Positions 45,240 through 55,490 are shown, numbered from the stretch's first letter. The stretch: 64,000 bases of DNA from Dermacentor variabilis (GCF_050947875.1 NC_134570.1:207791750-207855749); one strand, 5' to 3'. Made by a program: numbers and translations. The notes: generated by a model from the sequence alone, not told the origin.

Positions 45240-46687
45240 CGATCAAGCCGGCTTCTAGGATCCTTTAGGGATGAGAGCCAGCAGAGAGCATGATGGTCAG
45301 TGACTACGGAAAAAGGGTGACCGTTGAGGTAAGAACGGAAATTCGCAACCGCAACAGCAAGGCATGCTCGTTCCGCAATGGAATAGTTGCGCTCCGATGG
45401 TGTGAGGAGGCGGCTCGCATAAGCAATAACGCGATCCTGGCCACGCTGACGCTGGGCTAAGACGGCACCTACGCCATGACCGCTGGCATCTGTATGCAAT
45501 TCTGTAGGGGCATCAGAGTCGAAGTGGGTGAGAATGGGTGGTGAGGAGAGAAGAGTGACGAGACGAGAGAAGGCGGCGGCTTCTGCAGTACGCCACGAGA
45601 ATTGTACGCCTTTCTTCAAAAGATTAGTGAAGGGTCTAGCAATTGCCACAAAATCTTGAACAAAACGACGAAAGTACGAGCATAGCCTAACAAAACTTCG
45701 AACGTCTGCGGCTGACTTCGGAACCGGAAACTCTCGGGCAGCGTGAGTTTTGTCGGGCTCAGGCTGTACTCCGGAAGCGTCAACGAGGTGGCCCAGAACA
45801 GTAATTTGGCGGCGGCCGAAAACACATCTCGACGAGATGAGTTGCATTTTCGCCTTTCGAAATACATCAAGTATAGCTGTTAGATGCTCAAGGTTAGGGT
45901 CGAAAGTTGGCGAGAAGACGATGACGCCTTCGAGGTAGCAGAGACATGTGGACCATTTGAAACCACGGAGCAAGGAGTCCATCATACGCTCAAAGGTGGC
46001 ATGGGCGTTGCATAATCCAAACGGCATTACTTTAAATTGGCATAGGCCATCAGGTGTGATGAACGCGGTTTTTTCTCTGTCCATATCGTCAACAGCAATC
46101 TGCCAGTATCCAGAATGAAGACCAATAGAAGAGAAATAGCTGGAACCGTGGAGGCAGTCAAGGGCGTCGTCTATACGTGGGAGTGGGTAGACGTCCTTCT
46201 TAGTAATGTTGTTCAGATGGCGGTAGTCTACACAGAAGCGCCAGGTGCCATCCTTCTTCTTAACCAACTCTGCAGGTGACGCCCAGGGACTCGGAGAAGG
46301 CTCAATGATGTTTTTGTCTAGCATTTTGTTGACTTCACTTTGAATTACTCGGCGTTCCGACGCAGAAACTCGATACGGTCGTCGGTGAATAGAAGTAGCA
46401 TCGCCAGTAAGAATCCGATGCTTGACCGTGAGCGTCTGGCCTAAAGGGCGATCGTCGAAGTCGAAAATATCTCTGTAGGACAATAATACTTGGTAAAGGT
46501 CTTCAGCCTGCGCAGAAGACAGGTCCGTCGCAACCATTTTCTGTATCTTGGTATCGGTGGCCGAGGCTGGCATGATGGGCCTACTAAGCTCGCAAGAAGC
46601 ATCGGTCGATAAAGTTGCCACGTGATGGTCGCCGAGACAATCAACGTTGGCAAGGCAAATACCTTGCGGTAGAATTTGCTTTGCCAA
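44894..46687 (-). pseudogene. Gypsy-C reverse transcriptase and RNase H, catalytically dead
   Basis: A 597-codon open frame, the longest in the window. Residues about 50-120 are the leader to RT ([20 protein letters not shown]). [20 protein letters not shown] follows, then [13 protein letters not shown]. Motif A reads [13 protein letters not shown], with Gly where the catalytic Asp should be. Motif C reads [11 protein letters not shown], with EG replacing DD. RNase H is from [18 protein letters not shown] to [19 protein letters not shown]. The last about 90 residues are off-frame Ser/Thr-rich sequence, so a frameshift lies near 45190. With all three RT catalytic aspartates gone, it cannot copy RNA. 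Confidence 0.92.
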
Positions 46688-46926
46688 TCCAAGGTAAAGA
46701 TAGGCATGAAAGTGCGGTTCGCAGTAATAGTAAGTATACTGTGAGGCACGGTGACATCATACTGTATTGGGCTGTCGGGCAGAGGAGTGACGAGGTACTC
46801 GCCATCAGGAACTGGTGGGAAAGACAACAGTTCAATGTAGGCTATGGACTTTGGGGGCAGGCGAAGAAAGCCGGTGGGGCGTAAGCGGCAGTGGGGTGCG
46901 TCAGAAGGTTCTGCGAGCATCGGCAA
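46441..46926 (-). pseudogene. Gypsy-C spacer between protease and reverse transcriptase
   Basis: A 161-codon minus frame with PPKSIAYIELLSFPPVPDGE, then [20 protein letters not shown] and [15 protein letters not shown]. The same order is in Gypsy-B at 13430-13620 (LPHVPDGDCIISPLVDVVIQ), so it is a conserved pol region of this family just after protease. It overlaps the start of the RT frame in another register, which places a frameshift near 46690. Confidence 0.75.
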
Positions 46927-47010
46927 CTCAAGGCGAAGGGTACTGGAAGAGCAGTCAACAAGAGCAGAATGGACGGAGAGAAAATCGAGGCCGACAATGA
47001 GGTCGTGGGG

Positions 47011-47298
47011 CTAATGAGCAATCACGGTGAAGAGGACAGGAGTGTGGCGGCCGGCGATGCTGACACGTGCCGTACACATGCCGATGATAGACACAGTACC
47101 GCCACCCGCAACGCGGACGACGCGTGCCGACGCTGGGGTGAGGAGCTTGTTCAGTCGTCGTCGGAACGCAGCACTCATAATAGAAAGATGCGCACCTGTA
47201 TCGATGAGTGCCGCGATAGGATAGCCACCAACGTCAACGTCAAGAAGGGTTTGGTTCGTGTGTAACGTGAGCAGAGGATTTGAGGGCAGGGTGGACAA
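47011..47298 (-). pseudogene. Gypsy-C aspartic protease
   Basis: A 95-codon minus frame. LLDVDVGGYPIAALIDTGAH holds the DTG active site at residue about 33. It is followed by LSIMSAAFRRRL, then VVRVAGGGTVSIIGMCTARV and AGRHTPVLFTVI, matching a retropepsin monomer up to the flap. The remaining strand with the ILG-type block lies outside this frame. The enzyme would act as a dimer to process gag-pol. The active-site Asp is intact, and the frame ends early. Confidence 0.85.
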
Positions 47299-47327
47299 CG
47301 CAGCTTCACCTCCAGAAGCTGCAGTGC

Positions 47328-48530
47328 CTAGTTTTGCGGCTGGGCCCGGGAGGCAATAGTTGACGGAGATAAGAGACGGGGTTGGGGCGAAAGATACTGA
47401 TAGCGTCGAGGTGAGGGAGAGCGGCTGTAGCGAGGGTTCGGGGCAGGAGCATCAGCGGCAATGGGTTCATGGCGGGTGGCATAGGGAACACAAGGTCCAA
47501 AGGGGCTGGAATTATCGGTGGTGTATATCCGAGGAGGTTGTGGCCATCGGTTGCGGCAGTGACGAGCGACGTGGCCGGTGCGACAACAGTGGAAGCAGAT
47601 CGGCCTGTCATCAGGGGTACGCCATTCGGACGGGTTGCGGTGAGATGTTGCAGAAAACGACTGCCGGGGACGAGGAGGGCTGCTAGAGAACTGGGGAATC
47701 GTGGGTGGAGACGATGAACACACGGAGTTGAGACCCATGTTCTCAAATTCCTTTCTGACGACGGCCTCAATCAGCGCAATCATGGTTACTGGTGGATCGG
47801 GAGGCGTCGCGGAGAAAGCTGGCAAACAGGCGGCCTCGAGCTCGCGGCAAACAATACGGGTTACATCGTCACAGGGGGTGGTCCGACGCGGTCGACCCTC
47901 ACATGTCGACGTAGCAGCAGTGTTCGGTAGCCTCGTGATGTGACGCGAGATTCGGCGGCTGTTAGCTTGTTCAAGGCCACTGCATTCTTTGATGATGACG
48001 TCGACAGTCGAGACGTGACCAAAAACAAGCAAATTGAAAGCATCATCGGCGATGCCTTTTAACACATGCGACACTTTATCTGTTTCAGACATCGTATCGT
48101 CAGCTTTGCAGCAGAGAGCCAAGACGTCAAGGATGTATGAAACGTACGGCTCTGTAGATGTCTGAACCCGAGATGAAAGAGCGTTTCTCGCGTAGGCTTG
48201 CGCCCAATGTAGTCGCCGAACAGTTCCCGGAGCTTTTCTTTGAAATTGTCTCAGCTGTTTATCTCGTCGTCATGCGTTTGGTGCCACACGGGTGGGGTGC
48301 CGCCGAGATAAAAGATGACATTGGCGAGCATTATCGTGTGATCCCACCTGTTATTAGCACTGGCGTGTTCCTAGAACTTGATCCATTCGTTAACGTCCTC
48401 TCCCTCCAGGCCACAGAACACACCAGGGTCACGATGTGGGGCAACCGTGATGATTGGAGCAGTCGGACAAGCCGAAGGCGTTGCAGAGGCAGGCTCGTCA
48501 CCGGGAGGCATGGTGACAAGCTCGATGGGC
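47328..48530 (-). pseudogene. Gypsy-C gag with zinc knuckle
   Basis: The 48122-47328 minus frame (264 codons) has DKVSHVLKGIADDAFNLLV (end of the capsid-like gag region), a Pro/Ser/Arg-rich middle, and a CCHC zinc knuckle ICFHCCRTGHVARHC at about residue 178. It ends in an SRSPSP-rich tail. The upstream capsid part lies in other frames between 48530 and 48130 (WDHTIMLANVIFYLGGTP, LRELFGDYIGRKLTRETL). Gag forms the particle and its knuckle binds element RNA. At least two frameshifts and a few stops break it. Confidence 0.88.
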
Positions 48531-48570
48531 CGACCTCTTCGGAGTTCCGTGGCGAGGACGGGGATCGCTA

Positions 48571-48583
48571 ACCTCCACCAGAA
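48571..48583 (-). other. Putative primer-binding site of Gypsy-C
   Basis: On the minus strand the LTR ends CGTAACA, followed by TTC and TGGTGGAGGTTAGCG. A TGG-starting primer-binding site just inside the LTR is usual for LTR retrotransposons. The same TCTGGTGG pattern follows the 5' LTR of Gypsy-A. The tRNA primer is not identified. Confidence 0.6.
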
Positions 48584-48780
48584 TGTTACGTGTGGAAAGA
48601 CACAGACGAAAGAAGCTATTTACAGGCTATTTACACTGGAGCCAGACAGCCAGACCAACCCAAGATGGTTGCAAGAAGATAGATGAAGTTGGTCGCTGCC
48701 AAGGGCAGTGACCAACTTCGTCGTCGTTCTTGCGGCGGCCCGTCTCTTGAGCATCGCTCGGTGATATCGTAATAATATGC
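48584..48780 (-). repeat. 5' LTR remnant of Gypsy-C
   Basis: Begins (plus view) TGTTACGTGTGGAAAGACAC, giving a CA-ending LTR on the minus strand. The upper boundary is uncertain because there is no second LTR in the window; similarity to anything recognised stops around 48780. It includes a short self-complementary AAGTTGGTCGCTGCC / CAGTGACCAACTT stretch near 48685-48720. Confidence 0.55.
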
Positions 48781-49019
48781 AGTGCTTTGCTGCAAATGTA
48801 AAATATTACCGAAAACGACGCAACATCGCCGACATATTTAAACGTAGTCAGGTGTTGCATCAGTGAGCAAGCATCTCTCGACTTTGATTTACTAGGGGGA
48901 GGCCACCTAATTATCTTTAATGCTTCAACCTGCTGAGTTTCAATTAATTCAGATGTACTCATGATATTACGCACACGAATTGAGATTCATACGACACGTA
49001 AATCCTTAATTATTATCAG
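48781..49019. other. No gene seen
   Basis: Short stretch between the Gypsy-C LTR remnant and the Penelope-like 3' end. No motif was recognised; part of it could be more of the LTR. Confidence 0.4.
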
Positions 49020-49540
49020 CAGTGCGTTCAGTGAGGCTGGTTGCTTCCTCTTTAGAATAAAAGCAGGAACAGCGCTACACAGGACAGAGCGCTGACTAGC
49101 AACCAAATGCTTTATTTGCAGAAGGAGCATATAAAGACATCATTGAATGTGACATAAAGAACATAAAAAGAAGGATAAGAAGAATAAGCGTCAGCCACGG
49201 AGATAATCCTGATCTTTTGTTGAAAGCGTGAGGGACGCTGAACTGACGCACGCATCGCCCCTTGTGAACATGCAAAAAGCCTCAAAGATTTCCCGCGCAC
49301 GCATTTCATTATGTCTGCCAATTATTTCAGACTTCTTTCCGATCGGGGTGCAACCACACGTGTTCCGGTGGGCGGCCCGATGGCTGTACGGGTTTCCTTT
49401 TAGTGGAGCTGCATGCTCGCGCAGGCGATCATTAATGCACCTCCCCGTTGGCCCGTTATAACAACATTTACAATCAAGCGGGATTTTATAGACGACCTGC
49501 GTTGCACAGTCAATAACTAGAGTTAACTGCTAGAGTTAAC
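49020..49540 (-). mobile_element. 3' end of a Penelope-like element with GIY-YIG endonuclease domain
   Basis: On the minus strand an open frame from about 49510 to a stop near 49205 reads VVYKIPLDCKCCYNGPTGRC then INDRLREHAAPLKGNPYSHR, CGCTPIGKKSEIIGRHNEMR, REIFEAFCMFTRG and ACVSSASLTLS. This is a Penelope-type GIY-YIG nuclease: the GIY strand (VYKIPL), the YIG-like CYNGPTGR, the Arg/Glu helix (INDRLREH), a His-Cys region and the Glu-containing REIFEAF. The frame is unbroken over about 100 codons. A 3'UTR with AATAAAG near 49108 follows. Nothing upstream (RT) is present; the sequence joins Gypsy-D at about 49545. The nuclease would nick DNA to prime reverse transcription. Confidence 0.85.
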
Positions 49541-49558
49541 ATCGGGGGTTCTTCTTTC

Positions 49559-50247
49559 GTGGCCGCTTTCCTCCTCCTTCCTGCTGGCTGCAATGATTTG
49601 ATTATTAGAAAGGGCTTCCTAAAGGAATATGGCACGGTGACGTTATATAAGAGCTCCCGTTTAGCCCATTCCTTATCGCCGCAGCACAAAACCTTTCGTC
49701 TAACAGAAGACGACGTCGTCATCTCCCGTCGATCATGTGCTCTTGCTTCGGTAGCATGTGACATATCGTTTCATTGCGAAGGAGGTGCCGACCAAATAAC
49801 CACGTTGTTGTTTACTCGCGGTATCTTGGTCACACGAGGAATCGTGAATGTCACCGACGGGCGCACGAACCTGTACAAGATTTAGTACAGAGCGACGGCA
49901 CCTTCCCAAGGGCGCGGCTGTGGCTTATTTTGACGGCGTTGCGGATGTTCGTAGCTGCGTTTCACTACTCGAAAAAGCGCCTACGCAAGACCCAGCTCCT
50001 GTACTTGACGTTAGCACTGCTTTGTCGCAGCACGAATGAGAGCGGCTTCTTACGCTATTGGCCAAGTTCAACGACTGATTTGCGTCGACGTCCAGCGTCA
50101 GTCGGACCTTCTCTAACAAAGCACCAAATAATTACAGAGTATTCGGCAAGGACAATTCACCAAAATCCATATCGTGTGGCTCCCAGAGAACGTGAAGCCA
50201 TACAACAAGTGACAAAAATGCTGGAAGACGACGTGATTCAACAATAA
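49559..50247 (+). pseudogene. Gypsy-D protease end and pol spacer
   Basis: The frame 49559-49885 begins in the protease distal strand (NDLIIRKGFLKEYGTVTLYK) and continues with TFRLTEDDVVISRRSCALAS, then ITTLLFTRGILVTRGIVNVT. The frame 49848-50039 overlaps with FSTERRHLPKGAAVAYFDGV, and 49774-50247 gives the RT leader (YSARTIHQNPYRVAPRERE, then AIQQVTKMLEDDVIQQ and a stop). These are the blocks between protease and RT in this family, in order, with two frameshifts. The DTG active site lies upstream of the truncation. Confidence 0.8.
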
Positions 50248-51300
50248 ACGAGTCCCTGGGCATCTCCTGTAGTTCTAGTTACGAAAAAAGACGGCAGCTT
50301 GCGTTTCTGCGTGGACTACCGAAAACTAAATCAAGTGACAAAGAAAGACGTGTACCCGCTTCCCCGTATAGATGATTCACTTGACAGGCTTCGCCTCGAG
50401 CGTTACTTCTCTTCAATGAACTTAAAAAGCGGATATTGGAAAATCGAGGCAAATCCGAAGGACCGTGAAAAAACTGCTTTTGTGACGCCAGACGGCCTAT
50501 ACAAATTTGAAGTCTTGCCTTTCGGCTTGTGCTCTGCCCCTGCTACATTCCAACGCCTCATGGATACTGTGCTTTCGGGTCTGAAGTGGAAAACCTGCTT
50601 AGTGTATCTCGACGTCATCATCGGGCTCTCCGCAACGCTTGAAGAACACCTCGGACGGCTTGAAGAGGTTCTGCAGTCCATACGGTCCGCTGGCCTCATC
50701 CTGAAGCCGGAGCAGTGCCACTTTGGCTTCGCGGAACTGTAGTTTCTCGGTCACGTGGTCAGCCACGCAGGTGTCCGCCTGGATCCTCAAAAAATTGCCG
50801 CCGTCGCACAGTTTCCCGTACCATCCTATAAAAAGGCTGTCAGGTGCTTCCTCAGCCTCTGTGCCTATTACTGTCAGTTTATTGCAGACTTTGCTCGCAT
50901 TGCATCGCCGTAAACTGGCCTGACGAGAGACGACGTTGCTATTGTATGGGGCGACGAAGAGCAAGGTGCATTCAACGACTTGCGGCAACGTCTCCAGAAA
51001 CCTCCAGAGCTTGCTGACTTTGATGAGACCGCTCCTACATCGTTCCACACTGATGCCAGCAATGTTGGCTTGGGAGCTGTTCTTGTGCAGCGGCAAGAGA
51101 ACAGAGAAAGAGGGCTTGCCTATGCAAGTGGAACGCTCTCACGTGCAGAGGCTAATTACTCCACAACAGAAAAAGAATGCCTCGCCGGGGTATGGGCGGT
51201 TATGAAATTTTGCCCATGTTTGTATGGCCTCCACTTCACAGTTATCAGCGACCACCATTCACTATGTTGTTGACAAACCTTAAAGATCCTTCTGGACGAC
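50248..51300 (+). pseudogene. Gypsy-D reverse transcriptase and RNase H, catalytically dead
   Basis: Frame 50299-50742 holds [37 protein letters not shown], motif A FSSMNLKSGYWKIEANP (Asn in place of the catalytic Asp), the PFGLCSAPATFQRLMDTVL block, and motif C VYLDVIIGLSATLEEH (YLDV, second Asp lost). After a stop at 50740-50742 the thumb continues in other frames (FLGHVVSHAGVRLDPQK). RNase H is in frame 50980-51273: TSFHTDASNVGLGAVLVQ, YSTTEKECLAGVWAVMK and VISDHHSLC, with its Asp and Glu residues visible. The RT cannot be active. Confidence 0.9.
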
Positions 51301-52706
51301 TGGCGCGTTGGAACCTAAGGCTGCAAGAGTTTGACATGACTGTCACGTAAAAGTCGGGGAAAGGACATACGGATGATGACTGCCTGTCTCGATCGCTGAT
51401 AGAGTCGCCTGCTCCGTCCGAAGAGGAAGACTCAGTATTTCTTTGTGTTATGGACACATCCGTGATCGCGAAACAACAACGGGACAACCCTGAGTTGCTT
51501 GAACTAGTACGTTACATGGAGAGAATATACGCGAAACCACCTAGAGTTTTCGCAAGAGGACTGTTGTCGTTTTGTTTACGGGCCAAGGTCCTTTACAAAA
51601 AAAAAACTTTTCTTCGACTGGGTCCCCCTACCTGCTCGTCATGCCTGCAGCTCTTCGTACGGAAGTACTTAAAGCTTGCCACAACGAGGTGACTTCTGGT
51701 AACTTAGGCTATACGCCAACAGTAGCCAGAGTGCAGCAAAGGTACTACTGGCCGAGAATTACCACCGCCATGAAACACCGCGTTCGCACTTGTCTCGACT
51801 GCTAGAGGCGAAAGTCGCCTCCGACGAAACCAGCAGGCCTCCTACAACCTGTCCAGGTTCCTCGAAGACCATTTGATCAAATCGGAATGGATATTTTGGG
51901 CCCACTTCCTACTTCTACTTCAGGGAATCGCTTTGTTATAGTCGCAACCGACTATCTTACACGTTCTGCTGAAATAAAGGCAATCCAGAGCAGCACAGCA
52001 GTCGAGGTGGCGCGCTTTTTCATTGAGCGTGTCGTGTTGCGACACGGCGCGCCAACCATCGTAATAACAGACCGAGGAACCGCATTTAAGGCTGCACTTT
52101 TAGATCACCTCTTGTTGCTAAGTTGAACAGCCCATCGGAAGTCAACCGCCTACCATCCACAAACCAATGGATTGACAGAGCGCTTAAACAAAACCATTGA
52201 AGACATGCTATCAATGTACGTGGATGTTGAACATAAAAATTGGGATGACATTTTACCTATAACACGGCGAAACAAGGGACGACGCGCATGACTCCGTTCA
52301 CCCTTGTTCACGGACGGGATGTACGAACGATGGTGGATGCGATGCTTCCACATGACATTGAAGACACTGATACGGACGCCGATGTGTTTACCCAACGCGC
52401 AGAAGCTCGACAGCTCGCGCGCTTGCGGATCTGCCAACAGCAAGACTACGACGCAGGCCGCTACGATCTTCACCGTAGAATAGTTACCTATGAAGTCGGC
52501 GACAGAGTGTGGGTTTGGACACCCATACGGAAACGAGGCCTCTCCGAAAAACTGTTAAGGCGATACTTCGGACCATATCGGGTATTGCAGCGACTCAGTG
52601 ATGTCACCTACGAGGTCGTTCCCGATATTCCCAACTGTACGCGCCGCCGCACGCACCTTCCTGAACATGTCCACGTTGTCCGCATGAAGGTGTATGTGAG
52701 CGAATA
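51300..52706 (+). pseudogene. Gypsy-D integrase
   Basis: The tether and HHCC region lie in broken frames (DCLSRSLIESP; ACHNEVTSGNLGYTPTVARV, then RVQQRYYWPRI; RTCLDC). The core in frame 51887-52126 has MDILGPLPTSTSGNRFVIVA, TDYLTRSAEIKAI (first Asp) and IVITDRGTAFKAALLDHLL (second Asp). After a stop, the third block NGLTERLNKTIEDMLSMY at about 52165 keeps its Glu. Frame 52288-52707 gives the C-terminal domain with GDRVWVWTPIRKRGLSEKLL and ends at a stop at 52705-52707. All three DDE residues are present, though split by frame breaks. Integrase would join element DNA to the chromosome. Confidence 0.9.
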
Positions 52707-52771
52707 ACTATGCCAGCGGCCCCTATTTCCGCAAGTGACATTTCTTGTCTAGCATCGGGGCGATGCTCTCG

Positions 52772-52870
52772 TAGGGAAGGACAAATGACGCGCGTATTCT
52801 ATGCAGACGACGACAACGATGGGAGCACTAACGGACTCCGTCTAGTGGGTCAGGGAGATTGGGCGATGAC
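52772..52870 (+). repeat. Polypurine tract and 3' LTR start of Gypsy-D
   Basis: TAGGGAAGGACAAA at 52772-52785 is followed by TGACGCGCGTATTCTATGCA at 52786, a TG-starting LTR resembling TGACACGTG of Gypsy-A. The end of the LTR is not recognisable, as no partner LTR exists in the window. About 85 bp are assigned with caution. Confidence 0.6.
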
Positions 52871-53854
52871 GAAGAATACGTGTATCTGCTCTATTGGTTT
52901 TTGAATATGCAAACAGAAGCGCACCGTATCAGGAATTATAACACGTTCTCTGTGCGACGACAACCAGCCGCTCTGCGTAAGATCAAAACAAACATGGCAG
53001 CTTACGAAGCAGGCAGTACGCGATTTGTTTTCACTCGTGAGTACTTTGCCCGCGTTCAAATAGTATCTTTTTTATCAACTACAAATTACATTAACATTGG
53101 TGAATTACTTCATTCGCCGCATTACAGTAGACAAGTCCTCTTTGGCGAGATGAAAGTAGAGACGTCCGCACTGGGTTACCGCTAGACCTCGGGAACAGTT
53201 GCGGATGCGCTGAGAAATTTTAATGTCCTAATACGACTCGATGAGTTTCTGCAAAATGAACGCCGCGTAAATTTTTCCACGGAGGCAAATCAAGGAGAAC
53301 CCGATGGAATGTAGCCGACACCCGGCAGGTACTTTTAGTGTATTTCACAACGAGGCAGCAAAAGCACCCACTTTGAATCAGCCATGTGTGCCTAGTGAGT
53401 AAACAACATTAGTGATTTTGCAGTCCTCTTAATACCTATCGCCACCACTTTTACGCAGAATCCCAAACAGCTCAGCGCTATCTACCAATCTCCCTGCTTC
53501 TTCACACTCCTATTATGTCGCTGAAAGATTTCCCTTATTCATTATTATATAGAGAGTGTGCCGATTGTGATGAACCAAGATTTAAAAATGTGTAAACGAA
53601 ACATGGGTGGACAGCACGAAGGTAATTTTGTTTGCCGTCACTTCGAGATTCTAAGAATATTTTTCGTGCATTCTATTTAATTATTGAATTAACATCGCAA
53701 GTATTATAATTAGCTGAAAGCTGTCAAAAAGAAAACTGTAGAGAAACATGAGAAACTCCAGATACAGATTGCTGTTCGTGAATATGTGCCACATAAAAGG
53801 GTTTTTTCGAGGGTGAAAGAAGCCCGCGAATGGCCATTTTTGCATAGTGCCATT
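52871..53854. other. No gene seen
   Basis: About 1 kb of unassigned AT-rich sequence between Gypsy-D and a LINE fragment. Short frames only. Part of the left end may be decayed LTR. Confidence 0.4.
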
Positions 53855-54639
53855 CGTGGTTGATAGAATTAAATTTTAACAATTGTAAATTCATGCGTGT
53901 GTCTATAACTACCAATGAACCACCTGTGTTCTCCCTAATTAACGCTCCATTATATTTGGCAGCAACTTACAAGTACCCTGGTCTTCACATCACATCGGAT
54001 CTCACTTGCACTGCCCACATCACCCATATGATAAATAACGCTAACCGAATGCTAGGTTACTTACAACGCAACTTTTTCAAAGCACCTTTTTCCTTAAAAT
54101 TACTCCTCTATAAACCTCTAATACGACCGAAACTTGAGTACGCTGATTCAATCAGTGATCCAGCACAAATAAAGCTAACGCACTCACTGGAAATGGTTCC
54201 GAATAACTGTACTCATTTCATTCTTTCAAACTATTTATAACAGTACCGCGAGTATCAGCGCAATGAAATCAATCCTTTACTTACCTTCTCATCACGTCAC
54301 GAAATGTTTTGTCTGTGCCTTTTTCATAAGTTAATTCATTACCCGCTGTTACGCAACAAACTTATTTCCCCGCCTCCATATGTATCGCCTAGACAAGATC
54401 ACTTTCATGAGGTCAGCCGTCCATTATGTAGATCGAGCGCTTTCTTACAGTAATTTGTACCACGCACTTCCAACGAGTGGAGTCATCTTCCCGTCTAGAC
54501 GGCCACCATCGCAGATGCCAAATTATTCAAGAATGACATAGCTAGCACTCTATAACTAGGAACCTTTTTCTTCACATCGTTCAACCTGTACTCACAAACG
54601 TCATAGCTAAGTTTGCATATCTAGGTGCCATTTGTTATT

Positions 54640-54641
<2 letters not shown>

Positions 54642-54725
<84 letters not shown>
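54642..54725. repeat. (TA)n microsatellite, left block
   Basis: About 42 uninterrupted TA units. It lies between the LINE 3'UTR and the left arm of the foldback. A second block at 55323-55356 lies beyond the right arm, so the two were probably one array before the insertion. Confidence 0.95.
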
Positions 54726-54726
<1 letters not shown>

Positions 54727-54728
<2 letters not shown>

Positions 54729-55310
54729 ATACCATAAGTAGTCAACAAACACTGACACCAAGGACAACATGGGGAAATTCCTTGTGCTTATAAATGAAAT
54801 AATGAAATGATAAATTATTGGAAATTAAAGTGGTTGAAACAACAACTTGCCGCACGTGGGAACCGAACCCACAACCTTCGCATTTCGCGTGCGATGCTCT
54901 ACCAATTGATCTACCGCGGCGCTGTTTCACATTCCGCTTTCTTGGGTATTCATGTGTCCTAGTAGAACCCTGGGAGTGTTAGCCAGCGCAAGCACTCACA
55001 GACCTGGTGGTGCCTGCTAACGCTCCCTGGGTTCTACTAGGACTCATGAATACCGAAGAAAGTGGATGGGGAAACAGCGCCGCGGTAGCTCAATTGGTAG
55101 AGCATCGCACGCAAAATGCGAAGGTTGTGGGTTCGGTTCCCACCTGCGGCAAGTTGTTTTTAATCCACTTTAATTTCCAATAATTTATCGTTTGATTATT
55201 TTATTTATTAAACCCAAGTAATTTCCCCTATGTTGTCCTTGGTGTCAGTGTCCGTTGGCTTCTTATGATAGCACGAATAAACATCGGGCCCCTCGGTTCA
55301 CCCCCTCTTT
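54727..55310. mobile_element. Foldback made of two inverted tRNA-headed repeats
   Basis: Left arm 54727-54983 and right arm 55016-55270 are inverted copies with a 32-nt spacer; the right copy runs on to about 55310 with the usual end of this family (CGGGCCCCTCGGTTCACCCC). Each arm holds a tRNA-like segment (54848-54920 minus; 55079-55151 plus) with A-box GTAGCTCAATTGG or GTAGATCAATTGG, B-box-like GGTTCGGTTCCCAC, and matching stems. The anticodon loop reads CGCGAAA or CGCAAAA and lacks the T33 of true tRNAs. The same family occurs as a single arm at 38264-38600. Confidence 0.82.
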
Positions 55311-55320
55311 TCTCGTTTAC

Positions 55321-55359
<39 letters not shown>

Positions 55360-55490
55360 TTTGCTTTATTACCTCGTCTTTGTTGAATTTACCCATTTTG
55401 CTTGTAACCGCTCCCCTCTATGGTGCCGTGCTGGCTCTGAGTGTATGCTAAATAAATAAATAAATAAACAAATAAATAAATCAATAGATA

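Larger units (their letters stand above)
42185..48780 (-). mobile_element. Gypsy-C: nearly full-length Ty3/Gypsy element, split by a hAT element
   Basis: Minus-strand element, the most complete Gypsy copy here. From its 5' end at high coordinate: LTR remnant (48584 upward), PBS-like TGGTGGAGG next to it, gag, protease, spacer, RT, RNase H and integrase. The integrase frame is interrupted at 44346 by a 2-kb hAT element and continues at 42343-42185 with FAYNPSRLETAGFSPFYLL and YGREPTLPL. The 3' LTR is missing; the element is cut off near 42185. RT and integrase have lost catalytic residues, and gag and protease are in separate frames. Confidence 0.92.
49555..52870 (+). mobile_element. Gypsy-D: Ty3/Gypsy element, protease end to 3' LTR start
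   Basis: Plus-strand copy lacking gag and the first part of protease. Order: protease C-terminal block (GCNDLIIRKGFLKEYGTV, about 49590), spacer, RT, RNase H, integrase, polypurine tract, and a 3' LTR start at 52786. Integrase is the best preserved in the window, with D, D and E all visible. RT has lost catalytic Asp residues. Stops, frameshifts and a Glu-to-stop-type change at 50245-50247 break the frame. It abuts the Penelope-like 3' end at its left and is cut off in the LTR at its right. Confidence 0.9.
53855..55490 (+). mobile_element. Jockey/CR1-type LINE 3' end, with a nested foldback in its (TA)n 3'UTR
   Basis: Frame 53860-54240 reads IELNFNNCKFMRVSITTNEP, TYKYPGLHITSDLTCTAHIT, NANRMLGYLQRNFF and KLLLYKPLIRPKLEYADSIS, the RT thumb and C-terminal part (compare 12200-12480). 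The coding end is degraded to about 54550. The 3'UTR runs to a (TA)n array (54642-54725), is interrupted by the repeat pair at 54727-55310, and continues with a second (TA)n array (55323-55356), GCCGTGCTGGCTCTGAGTGT and a terminal AAATA-type tail at 55449-55490. A tail of the same kind ends the LINE at 24.2 kb. RT motif C lies upstream of the truncation. Confidence 0.8.

Noticed and set aside
42185..52870. Gypsy-C and Gypsy-D as one element or one LTR pair
   Set aside because: They are on opposite strands, each with its own pol, with a Penelope-like 3' end between them.
49020..52870. GIY-YIG nuclease and Gypsy integrase as a functional fusion
   Set aside because: They are on opposite strands, each truncated at the shared junction; it is a simple abutment.
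54848..55151. Two functional tRNA genes in opposite orientations
   Set aside because: Both lie inside longer repeated units with shared flanks, the anticodon loops lack T33, and a third damaged copy exists at 38348-38425. They are retroposon heads.
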